Source: Zingiber officinale
Lineage: Eukaryota > Streptophyta > Magnoliopsida > Zingiberales > Zingiberaceae
Length of the DNA: 64,000 nucleotides
Reading direction: 5' to 3'
Assembly (NCBI RefSeq): GCF_018446385.1
Contig: NC_055986.1
Location: forward strand, 104,829,489-104,893,488
Part shown: piece after piece, positions 34,426 through 44,706 of the stretch
How the letters are laid out: each line of letters opens with the position of its first letter
Position numbering within the stretch: position 1 is the first letter of the stretch
Program-made: the position numbers and the translations under genes
Notes under the pieces: generated by a model
Told to the model about the DNA's origin: nothing
Database searches by the model: none
What the model saw: only the letters and a program-made list of their open reading frames with translations

Positions 34426-35769
34426 TCATAAATACCAATTAAACCTACCATGATTTTTAAAATTTGAATTTTGAAAAGAACTTGAATTTAAGCATGCATC
34501 AATCTTTTTCCATAATTCTATTTGTCCTTTTAATTTTTTATTTTCATTTTGAACTTTATCATATTCTTCTAGTATACATGTCTTAGCTAAAATTGTTTTC
34601 AAATTCATATTTTCCTTTTTCATATTTATAATTTTATATTTAAGCTTACATAAAGATTTAGACATTGATTTTATACCAGAATATAACTGATCGGGAGGTA
34701 AAAGTCATACCTCACTTATCAGATCTGATCTAAAGTCGGATTTTTCTTCTTCACTGCTACTTTTTTTAGATGTAGCTCCCCCCTTCATCGATGTTCTCCT
34801 CTTGATGACTTGCTATTAGAGCTAGTTCGGCATAGATCTCTAGTTCGAACTTTGATGATTTGTCTCACGTCACCTTCATATTCTTCTGCTTTGATTTGAT
34901 TAACCCTTTATTTTTCTCCTTGTTTTCAACTTTGGGAGTCATCCTTGATGTGCCCTTCTTTATCACAGTTGTAGCATCTAATATTTCTTTTACCTTTTGG
35001 ATTTCTCTTGGAATGCATCTCATTAAATTTGTTAGATCTAAAAACCTTTTGAATTTCCTTACTATACATGCTTCTTGATCCGTGTCGAGTGAGGAGTTTG
35101 ATTCTTGCTCGATCTTCTTAGCTTTGAAAGCTAGGTTCTGAGTTGGCTCCTTTTCTTTTGTAATTTTTGCACATCGAGACTCATGTTATTCAAAAGTTAA
35201 AAAAATATTCTAGGGTACTTATCTCCAAGTCCTTAGAGATATAGTATGTATCTACTAACTTTGTCCATTTTTGTGTTCTCAAAAAAGCATTGAGCGTGTA
35301 TCAGATTGAATCCCAATTTGGTACTGATTCTCTGAGGTTGTTGAGTTAGGTGATTAGTTCCTTGATCTTCTCATGGAGTTGAGTCACCTTCTCTCCCTTT
35401 GTCATCCGGAGGTTTGTTAGCTAATTTCGTAGGGATGTCCCGTCTCGCTAGCTTGGCCTCCGAGGTGCCTTCATGGAACTCCAGGAATTTCTCCTAGAGA
35501 TATTTGGCGCCGATTCGGTTGACTTCTTATAGTGACAGTACGATTAGCAAATGGAATTGTACTTTGTAGTTAGCCACAAAGTTGGCCTGCTACTTTTTAT
35601 TCCATAGGTTTTCCTCTTTTTATTCTCTGTTTTCATCGCTGGGTACTTCAAAATCATTTTTTAACGTTAGAAATATATCAAAATCAGTTTTAAAGTATAC
35701 CTCTATTTTGCGCTTCCAAAGTATAAATTCTCCTTTGAACTTTAGCGGATGAATAATTGAATCAGTCAT
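34426..35769 (-). pseudogene. Copia gag remnant (copy 2)
   Basis: The ATG at 35767-35769 opens MTDSIIHPLKFKGEF and LWKRKIEVYFKTDFD, matching the gag start of the larger copia element. Further pieces follow in other frames: LEFHEGTSEAKLARRD (about 35450), a zinc-knuckle-like CYNCDKEGHIKDDS in which the last Cys is Ser (about 34960), and the coiled coil NENKKLKGQIELWKKIDAC ending at 34426. Frame changes and stops make it non-functional. Confidence 0.72.
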
Positions 35770-35813
35770 CGTCTTGTTGCTTCAGTGGGCAATTAGTCCT
35801 TCTGAGGTGGTTA

Positions 35814-35826
35814 GGCTTTGATACCA
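35814..35826 (-). other. Primer-binding site of copia copy 2
   Basis: TGGTATCAAAGCC on the minus strand, two bases from the LTR start at 35829; it matches initiator Met tRNA with one change. Confidence 0.8.
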
Positions 35827-35828
35827 CT

Positions 35829-36727
35829 TGTAGATCCACGTAGGCCGGCTAGAAAAGGATGAATAACCCTAAAAAAATTAGCCAAAATCTCTTACTTTTA
35901 CTTAGCAAGGATAGTCAAATTAAGTAACTACAAATAATTAACATAAAAAGTAATAACATAAATAAAGTAAGAGGACAGAAGGATTTATTTGGTTACAACT
36001 TAGTTGGCTGTTAATCCAAGATAGTTGAAAATTCCAATAAGAAAAATTTCCTTCGTACAGGCAGGGTAGCCTCTTAGAGACCTTGAACACTAAAAAAAAG
36101 TTAGGAAAATGAATAAGAGGTTATTTATTATTTCCTACCTCCATGAGGCTTTTTATAGCCTCCTGGGATGAAGTATTCGTTGATGTTTGTCGATTGAAGG
36201 CGCCTCCAAGAGGATACAGCTTATCCTCGAGCGATAAGACTTTTTTCTCTCTCAACGGTTACTGAAGGCGACTCCAACCAGCTTGAGGGTGCCCCCCATG
36301 AAGGCACAAGGGCGCCTTCCATCTTCCTTGAGGGTGTCTTCCATCAGTCAGGTTAAATAGTTAACCTTCCAGAAAGGTTAACTCTTCCTTGTTCTTACTT
36401 TTGGGTGATGCTCTTGTCATCCGGAGTTGAGCTCACCCGAACCTAACTCCGACCTTCTCCTTAAGCAGACTTCCTTCCTGGCTTCTCATCATTCGGATTG
36501 CTGCGTGCGTCCTTCTCACTCCACTAGTATACTCTTCCGCAATTTCTCATCTCTCGAATGCACCGAGCCCATCGACTCACTTCCTATGCCATCCTTCTTG
36601 TCTGCTACGTCTTCTGCTTAACTTCTTGTGTTTCTATGCTCCTGCACACTTAGACATAAGATATCAAATATAATAGAACCTAATTTGACTTGGTTGATCA
36701 CATCAAAACTAATCCAAGGTACTTACA
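35829..36727 (-). repeat. 5' LTR (D) of copia copy 2
   Basis: 899 bases from TGTAGATCC to GGTACTTACA. It aligns in parts with 23401-23932, 30887-31235 and 33080-33361, which defines the family. Repeated GAAGGCGCCTCC-type words lie at 36195-36340. Confidence 0.8.
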
Positions 36728-36868
36728 CTTCTCTCATAGCAGAAGTACTAGCCTGGGTAGGGAACACCTCCCTGGGCATTCCTATAGGCCGAGTTGATTT
36801 TTGTTGTAGCATCGATGATGCCTTGACGAGTTGGGATAGTGATCATTCAAGGGGTTGGGCGCGAGTGG

Positions 36869-37596
36869 TGATTGTATGTTAAGGTTGATTGTCTGGGTTA
36901 TCACCTACCATGTGATCTTGTGAAGCTTTCCCAAGGAGTCTAGGAGTAGAAACACATCAAGAAAAGTGGGTTAGAATGACAACCAATGAGTTTCCTAGCG
37001 CAACCACTCCGACACTCAAGTAAGTCTTCGAAAAAGAAGTAAAAGATACGTAAGGGAATTAGAATTTGATGTGTTATGTGCATATACTTTTTCTCATGAG
37101 GACATATTACCTTTTATAGGATCATAACTCTCCTCCATACTCTCCCTGCTATGTCCCTAGTTTTTCATGATTGTTTCCATGTTTTTCGGCATAAATGATC
37201 ATTTATGCACTTTTATTTCGAGGTGTGAATACCTATGTTTCCCGCCTTTCTTGCAATAACGACTATGTTGTCAACGTCTTTAATAAATGATAGTTAATTG
37301 CTTTAATTTCTGACAATTAAGATCATTTTGGGTTAGTCAGGAGTAGGGAATCGAGTGTAAATTGGATCCTAAATTGAGAACCGACTCTGATCTTGCATTT
37401 GAGTCGGGTGTCAAGTTTGGATTGGATCTTAAATCGAGAATCGAGTATGATCTTAGATTCCAGTCAGAAGTCGGGAGTTGAGAGTTGAGTCTCGAGTCGG
37501 TAATGATTATAACACAATTATTTTTAACTTTTGATTATCATCGTGGTAAGACTAACCTCTTATGCCACGTGGTATTTCATATTACCTCCTGTATCA
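36869..37596 (-). repeat. Right LTR-like repeat of the host gypsy element
   Basis: 728 bases from TGATTGTATGTT to CTGTATCA, aligning with 4910-5790. TG and CA ends are present here. It has fewer of the internal TCGAGTC-type units than the left copy. Confidence 0.62.
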
Positions 37597-37656
37597 TTGT
37601 ATTTGAGCCTTAATTAAATTGATGTTAAACTTGTCAAAGATTAAACAAAAGAATTG

Positions 37657-38788
37657 TAAGGGGGTGTTTGGTTTAGGAGAATAGGAGTGGGGAATGAGAA
37701 TGCGAATCATTGATTGTCATTATTAATGTTTGGATTATAGGAATAGAAATACAAATAAGGGAATGAATCTTTGAAATTGGGTAATAACTCATTCTCATGT
37801 ACCTCCCCTTCAATGAGTCATTACCATATTTTCATCAATCAAATTATTCTCTTATTCCAAACATACCCTTGACCTAAAACTAAAATTTTCTCCCTTACTA
37901 TCAAATATCAAATATCAAAATATATTTATTTATTTTTTCTTTCATACCATTTCTCTCTCCTTGTTCGCTCTCATCATATTTTCTCTCTCATCATATTTTC
38001 ATACACTTTCTCTCTCCTTAATCTCTCATATCACAGTCTCTTTCCTTTTTTTTCTCATTACACATTCTCTCTTATCATATTTTCTCTCTCCTCAATCTCT
38101 CCCATCACACTCTTTTTTCTCTTTTTTTCTCATCACACTTTCTCTCTCCTCAATCTCTCTTGTCACTCTCTCTCCTTTTTTTCCTCAACACACTTTCTCT
38201 CTCATAATACTTTTTCCCTCATCATATTTTCTCTCTCCTCAATCTCTCCTATCACACTCACTATTCTCTTTTTTTTCTCATCACACTTTCTCTCTCATCA
38301 TACTTTCTCTCTCACCATACTTTCTCTCTCCTCAATCTCTCTCATCACACACTCTCTCCTCATTTTTTCTCATTATATTTTCTCTCTCTTCATCCTCTCC
38401 CATCATACTTTCTCTCACATCATATTTTCTCTCTCATCTTCTCTCACCATGCTCTCTCCTATCACACTCTTTTTTCTCATTTTCTCTCATCACACTTTCT
38501 TTGTCTTCATTCTTTCTCATCACACTTTCTCTCTCATCATACTTCCTCTCTCATCATTCTCTTTTATCATATTTTTCTCTCACATTCATCTTTCTCTCAC
38601 ATCTAATTTTTTCTTTTATTTTCCTTTAAGGGTAAAAAAGGAAATTTTGATTTATTCCGATAGAAAATATGCAACTAACCAAACATTGCTTTTAAGAGTG
38701 ATATCCATGCTCATACTCATTCTCATTTCACAATACAATGATTCTTATTCCGATTCCTATTCTTAGGAAAGAACCAAACGCCCCCTAA
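37657..38788. mobile_element. Tourist-like (PIF/Harbinger) element with CT core
   Basis: The element at 37660-38785 (1126 bases) begins GGGGGTGTTTGGTT and ends AACCAAACGCCCCC; TAA flanks both sides. Related end sequences (GAATGAGAAT-rich) extend over about 130 bases at each end. The core (37960-38620) is an imperfect CT-rich array of CTCTCATCACACTTT-type units. No transposase is present. TAA duplication and ends fit non-autonomous Tourist/Harbinger elements. Confidence 0.85.
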
Positions 38789-39280
38789 CATTATTTGTTT
38801 TACTAATTTTTGTCTGTATGCTTTTGTTTTATTTTAGTTAAAAATATCTTATTTTTAAAAAATATATTAAAAGGATGCTTTATTATTATTATTAGAATAA
38901 TTTTAATCAAAACTATCCTATCATATGTTTAGTTGGATGGTATAAAAATAGGGAATGAGAAAAAAATAGAAAATTAGTATTTGATTTGAGAAATTGATCA
39001 TGGATCTCACATATTCAATCTCTCAAATATAAAAATAGATCATTATTAAATAAAATGAGAGAATAAAAATTCCTCTATTCTCATCCTCCACTTCTATCTT
39101 TCTCATTCCTTTCTTAAAATCAAGCACCCTCTAAATATTTTTAATCAATTGCTCAATATTATAATAATTTTAACGAAAACTCTTTTTTTTTCGACTATAC
39201 TAATAATTTTTCAGGGTACTTCAGGCGTTCATTGACTCGCAACTGCATAAATCTTTTATTGGACGGATTCACGGGGCCCA
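38789..39280. other. Intergenic spacer before SYS1
   Basis: AT-rich. 38930-39140 resembles a decayed relative of the Tourist-like ends (gttggatgg...gaatgagaa and its complement ...ctcattcct). No gene is seen. Confidence 0.4.
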
Positions 39281-39290
39281 CTTAAATAAG
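39271..39290 (+). promoter_or_regulatory. Probable SYS1 core promoter
   Basis: A GGGGCCCAC motif, similar to plant site II elements, precedes a TATA-like TTAAATAAG at about 39282. The start codon is 255 bases downstream, leaving a leader of roughly 220 bases. Confidence 0.4.
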
Positions 39291-39544
39291 GTGAAAAACA
39301 AGTAACGAACACCTCTCCTCCGCCGTCAGGCGGCTTCAGATCTTCTTCATTTACACCGAGCACTTCTCCGTGGATTCACTGTTAGGGTTTTGATCGTCTC
39401 TCTCGCTAAGGTTCATGCAGTATTCGGTCGATTGGTTTCTTTTCTCTTCCTTCCCCGCCCGAACTCTGGAATTCGGGTTGGATGGTTAGGTAGATCTCGG
39501 GAGGAGATCGAGAAATTAGGTTTACGGGACGAGGAGAGGAAAAC

Positions 39545-42500
39545 ATGTTCTATGGGACGAGCGTGTGGGATCCGTGGCGCATTGTGGCGCAGATCGTCTG
39601 CCTTCAGTGCCTCTACTATCTCACGCTTGGCTTCTTCATGGTCCTCCTTGTTGGTACGCGGGTGTCGCGGATGAGCCTCATGTACTTATTTGATTTCTCC
39701 ACGCTCGTCGCGTCCAGCGTCACCGGCTGGTGCGCCATCGTTTCCTTCGTTCTCAGTTCTCTCGCTGGGTAAAAATCTCAACTTTCTTACGTTGTATTTA
39801 TTAATTTCTTTGTCTTTGTGCTTGATTGTGCGATGGAGATTATTTCCCTTTTCCCACCAACCTTACTAGGTAAAGGTGTCAATCTACAACCTAATTTTTG
39901 TCAACAGGCATGTTGATTTTTCTTCAAGTACTCAAACAAACAGCTAGTTACAGTGACTTTGTTGGATAGGATTGAATTATGTTAATCTGTAGTATTAAAA
40001 TGATTGAATGTATTCATCCTCAGAATTTCTAGTTTTGTGGATTGTGATTGATTCAGAGAAATCGCACTACCTATGCTTTTGAATATACTTTTTGTAATTA
40101 ACAATGGCATAATCAGAGAAGTTCTATCTTATGGGCTTCATTTAGGATTTTTTTTTTTACTTTAATAGAAAAGTACAAGGAGGAGGAGAAGGTGATGGAA
40201 GACAAAACTGTACATGAGTGATCCATTATCCATTTGGACTTTTGTATTTTGTTACTCTCCACTTGCCTCCTATTTTCCACCCAATTTAAGTCTTACTTTT
40301 CATGGCAGTGTTCTTTGTCTATGAATAGTGCTTGTATGAGTTGTAGTCTATGTACTTGTTTAAAATGCTGATACACTAGCTAGACTTCACAAAGTATAAC
40401 TTTACTTCTTGTGGTACAGCAACTGTATTTCTTCTCATTGATATTAAGATGAATTTCTTGTGTCTGAATCTTGGATTGGGTTACCTTCCATAGTATGTTT
40501 TTCTGTGATCGAATTTCATCCTCAAGCTGTGTTGGTATTTCAAATCGTTCTTTATTATCTATAAAAGCTTCCTGACTCAAGAGAGAAAAGTAACAATTTT
40601 ATCAGCTAGTCTTTTGTTGTTCAAAATTGTGTGAAGACATTTTTTTTCTATCCCCAACTGCACTAAGTGTTTTTGATTCGATAAAGTCACAGTTTTCACC
40701 ATGGTGCTTATGTTGGCTTATTGAAATAGGGTGCAAATTTATGTAGTGTGAAAAATGGTAGAAAGTATACACCTAGAATAAATCATTTATCCCACAAATT
40801 TCCATTTATTTGCTTGATAAATAGTTGCGCAACTGATTGAAGTACCATATAGACTTTAAGAAAAGTATTCCAATCTTGTTTCTTTTGTAGACCTGTGCCT
40901 CTGCTTTATTATTCATGTATGCCAACTTTAATTTGTGAAGTCTAGTTATCCTGTAAAGTCTAGTTACCTCTCATTTTGTACTTGCAATTTTATTTTCTTC
41001 TTATGTATTAGTTGCCTTCTTTCAGTTGCATTGTATCTATATGCTTTGAATTGTGTTGCCTGCTGGAAGTATATAAACCATGTGTTCTTATTTGCATATG
41101 TTATTTCCGGAGTTGTGGTGGAGGTATCTCAATCTGCCTTCTATAATCTTGAAGCTTTCCTGACTTGAGAAAGGGAAAGAAAAGCAATTTGTTCAGCAGC
41201 TAGAAAATTATAAACTTTGATTAGATATGATTGGTTAACTTTTAGTTAACTTGTTTGGCGAAAGATGTAACACTATCATCTTTTTTTGAGCAGGGCAGTT
41301 TATTTGCTTTATTTGATAGAAAGAGTGAAGAAGTGCTTGGATTTCTCAGCTACCCTCTATATCATCCATCTCTTTATTTGCATCGTTTATGGAGGTTGGC
41401 CGTCTTCGATTACTTGGTGGGTTGTCAATATCCTTGGTTTGGCATTGATGTTTTTTCTTGGTGGATGGTTGTGCATGCGACGCGAGTCACGAGAAATTCC
41501 CATCACACGACTACGTTCAAGTAAGCAATATATTGTTGATCCTATTTGGTCAATTGTATTATGCTTTTATATCGCATGCAAGGCTTTATGCATCTGAAAG
41601 TATTTTTCTAGATCACTAATAGTTCTAGCTAATGGCTATTGGCAACATTTTATGGGAAAAGGAAATATTTGGAGGTTCTCGGCACCTTGTTCCTCAATTC
41701 CTAAAGGACCTAAACCATAAATTGATGGTCAGAATTGTTGGTGTAGTTAGCACTAATGGTCAAACTTAAGTTTTGATGAATGACAAATGATTTCAATTAT
41801 GATTAATTAGTGGATTATCCGTCGGAAATGTCCTTGGAGTAGAAGTCATCGAAAGTTTCAAATCAACTAAAAATAATCATGTTCTGTTTTTTTTTCTATT
41901 TTTCTTAATTTATTTTCCGTTGCATACTCATTTTAAAAAATCGATTTTTTTTTAAAATACGCGTGATTATAATGTATAACTTAGGGTCCCTTCTGCGAAT
42001 GAACCTCCAATACCAAGTTCATATTGGGATCGCAATTTTTATATAGATGTAGATGATCTAACCAAGGTTATCAGGATCTGCTGCCAATGAAGACGGTGAG
42101 GGATTCATAGTGATCCCAACAGAGGATCATAATATCATACAATTTTATACTTAACACTAATATATTTGTATATACAATTATGAACATCAAGCTTTACAGT
42201 ATGAATATCCATGCAAATATATAAAGTTATGACAACATTATTGAGATTGAGATCCTACCTAGGAACATGACAAGGGAACATAGATTGGATTATAAATTTA
42301 TAAGATTTCAATTTGGGGCATAGGACCATAATTTTCCAAGGCCTAAGGTGCAGAATACAATCTTGAGTCTTGACAATCATGAACCTAACAATTAACACAG
42401 GCATTAAGAGACAAAGGAAGCAATAAAAATGGTGTATAACCATAACAAGAAGCAACTATTGGTGATGTTGTCCTAGATCTTCTGCTTATTTCCTCACATC

Positions 42501-43315
42501 TCATCATTATACTCAGGTATCCCCCTAAAGACAAAATCAGAAAAATCTTAACATACCCAATTAGTAATTTCCTGTTTGTGTTTCTATAGCAGTCTAGCTC
42601 AAACAAAACCTTTTAGCTATCTATCTTGAGAACAGGACAGTTTGTATGCTATAATAAGAATATTCATTTAAAATATCATTTGGTAGAATACATGAATAAG
42701 TTTACCTCAAAGATTTCTTACTCTTGACAAGGGGCAGCAAAAATTTGACAAGGATATTCAAAATTTGACACTTCCAAATTTTCAAGTTCAAGTCAATTGT
42801 AACAGTTTATTGGGTATTCTTGGTTGACCCACAAATGGAGGGGTTGTGCTTGGTTAAATGGGACCCACAAATGACAATGGATTCCACCAAGTTGGATCAT
42901 GTTAAGTAGCCTTGAGCTATGCATTAAATGGGTTAAACAGATTTATGCTTTACCTCTTGCACGGATTTTTTATTTTTGCTGTGAACACAATTTAATCAAA
43001 TGGATCATAATTGAAACTAACTATTTGCTGTGTATAAATGATCTCACAATCTGAATTGTGACGTCTACTTGTAGTTGGAACATAAAAACCACTAAATTTT
43101 ATTATTGGTTCGAAACAAAAGAAACAAAAATAGTGGAAATAGTAAAGTTCTAATTGGTTCTGAAAGATTGTTTTATGCAATTGCTAGAGAACAAAAGCTG
43201 CATACGAGAGTGAAAATTAGTTTGTTTTGTTTTAGCATTGTTGTTAATCCTAGTTGAGACAAATAGGAGTTGATAATGTAGACTAATGCAAGGTTTGTTG
43301 GGGGCAGATGTTTGA
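39545..43315 (+). CDS. SYS1: SYS1, Golgi trafficking membrane protein
   Basis: Exons 39545-39768, 41294-41520 and 43308-43315 join in phase (GT-AG introns) to 152 residues, the usual length of plant SYS1. The N-terminus MFYGTSVWDPWRIVAQIVCLQ is the family signature; four hydrophobic helices follow (about residues 12-35, 60-80, 95-115, 120-140), with YLIERVKKCLDFSATLYIIH between helices 2 and 3 and LCMRRESREIPITR near the C-terminus. SYS1 is an integral Golgi protein that recruits ARFRP1/ARL3-type GTPases and GRIP-type tethers. The last exon supplies only two residues and the stop (NV, TGA). It is inferred from the conserved ending RSNV and exact phase; skipping it would add about 25 residues by read-through of intron 2. 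Confidence 0.92.
39769..41293. other. SYS1 intron 1
   Basis: 1525 bases, GT to AG, T-rich near the acceptor. At 40557-40590 and 41150-41190 the text around aagcttcctgact(c/t)(a/g)aga is repeated, a small local duplication. No element recognised. Confidence 0.6.
41521..43307. other. SYS1 intron 2
   Basis: 1787 bases between exons 2 and 3. Apart from the copia LTR scrap at 41740-41810 it is unassigned; short reading frames on both strands have no family resemblance. If the 8-base third exon were wrong, much of this would be 3' UTR and intergenic sequence. Confidence 0.5.
41740..41810 (+). repeat. Copia LTR fragment
   Basis: GTTGGTGTAGTTAGCACTAA and TTTTGATGAATGACAAATG match, in reverse complement, the last 60 bases of the SIRE-like LTR at 8130-8191. 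It is a scrap of that family left in the SYS1 intron. Confidence 0.65.
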
Positions 43316-44706
43316 CAAAGTTTAGAAGATCGCGTATGAGAATCCAAATACGTATATACCAGGTTTCTTCCAATCAGACTAATTGCTACTCCCCACAAGT
43401 GTCTGACGACTGGATCTGTTTTCTCTCGCACTTCTGTTGTGTCGATCAATCATGGAAGAAAGTGACCCAAATAAGTGACGAGAAAAATACATTGAAGACT
43501 TTTGGATTGAGATATTGTAGTTAACATTCAACAAAGTAACATCTGTTGAGGAAATGTATATTGCACGTCAGTTCTCTCTGTATTGACTGAAATCATTTTA
43601 AATTTGATTGAGACCGATTCTGAAAGATCTCAAGTAACTTAAGACAAACAAACTGTACAAAATGAACATCTAATTTTTGGTATTTACTAAAATGGTGTAT
43701 TTGATGTCTAAGATACTCCTTCGTTCACTAGTCTTTAAATTTTTTTAAACCTAAATTGAATTCGAAAATCTCTTTTTCCTTCTCTTTGCCGGTAAACCAT
43801 GAACCTTCCCTGACCATGTTATTTTAGTTAAAAATTGTAATTTAAAGTAAGTTTTTGTTCACGATGTCTATAAAAATGATCTTACGAGGATTTAAGATTT
43901 AAATGATCTTTTAGAAGAGAGGTACACTAATAAAAAAGTATAAAGGCACGCATTTTTAATAAAAATAAATAAATTTCAAATTTTACCTAAATAATTGAGA
44001 TTGATATTGAGTGCTTTTAGAGATACGTTGCAATAAATGAAACAATTAAAAAAAGTTTAAAGAGATAAGAGTAAAAAAAAATGAATTGATTTAATAAGAA
44101 TAATATAGTTGATTTGAATGTACTGATAAAATTTTATATAGTTGATCTTAAATAGTTAGGTCATTGATAACTATGGTAATTTAAAAAAACTAATTTAATA
44201 TAAAGTTTTTTCGCTTTTTATTGTGAAATAAGAATTAATTTGCACTTTAAATTAGTACTCTAATAATTTTCAAGGTAAAAGAAAGCAATTAATGAATATA
44301 ATTATTGTGTTAGCTTGCAATGGAGAACAAACCAATGAAAACTTTCACCATGAGTAACTTAGGGAAGTAGTCCCAGTGTGAGTTAGCCAATAGTCAATCA
44401 TTCTTTTAGAACAAAAGATGATATTGATCCTCCCAAATGACCTAAAAAAATTATCGGTCCCATCATAAAATACAGACAGATAAATCACGAAGAATATTTT
44501 AACCTCATTCTTGCTACCTATTCTCCTACTCTTATACCATTTAATGGTTTTCAAGGAATAACTTGGATTCAACAACACCTACAAAATTCAATTACTACAC
44601 AGCCATTGAGTTTGAGATAAATAATCAATTGATAACTAAACCATGAAATATGTTTTCAAAATATTTGTGCTAAATCCTATTCAAAACTACCTAATTTTAA
44701 GCAGAA
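43316..44706. other. Spacer between SYS1 and ALG10
   Basis: The first few hundred bases are the SYS1 3' UTR; the rest is AT-rich with no recognisable gene or repeat. SYS1 and ALG10 converge, so both 3' UTRs lie here. Confidence 0.5.

Larger units (their letters stand above)
33080..36727 (-). mobile_element. Copia copy 2, truncated 3' LTR plus gag and 5' LTR
   Basis: A partial LTR (33080-33361, right end of the family's LTR), an interior of 2.5 kb, and a full LTR (35829-36727, TGTAGA to TACTTACA) lie in the same orientation. The primer site TGGTATCAAAGCC is next to the right LTR on the minus strand. Only gag is recognisable in the interior; pol is absent. The left LTR begins abruptly where the gypsy pol remnant ends, pointing to a deletion. 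Confidence 0.72.
4910..37596 (-). mobile_element. Decayed Tat-type gypsy element, host of the nest
   Basis: Two diverged direct repeats (4910-5790, 36869-37596) are taken as its LTRs. Next to the left copy, at 5798-5840, the sequence resembles the stretch beside the polypurine tract of the young gypsy-like element at 12590, which places the 3' LTR on the left and the element on the minus strand. A Tat-like pol remnant on the minus strand (31845-33079) and a plus-strand PF04195-like remnant (6388-23400, interrupted) fit the known Tat plan of pol plus an antisense ORF near the 3' LTR. A degenerate primer-site-like GCGCC lies left of 36869. I found no target-site duplication, so treating these parts as one element is inference. 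Confidence 0.45.

Noticed and set aside
36735-36882. A plus-strand continuation of the PF04195-like remnant (reading LAWVGNTSLGIP)
   Set aside because: The resemblance is weak and the stretch coincides with the expected leader of the host element; I could not support it.
37961-38629. A 222-codon Ser/Leu/Phe-rich frame
   Set aside because: It is the translation of the CT-rich core of a Tourist-like element; the peptide only mirrors the repeat.
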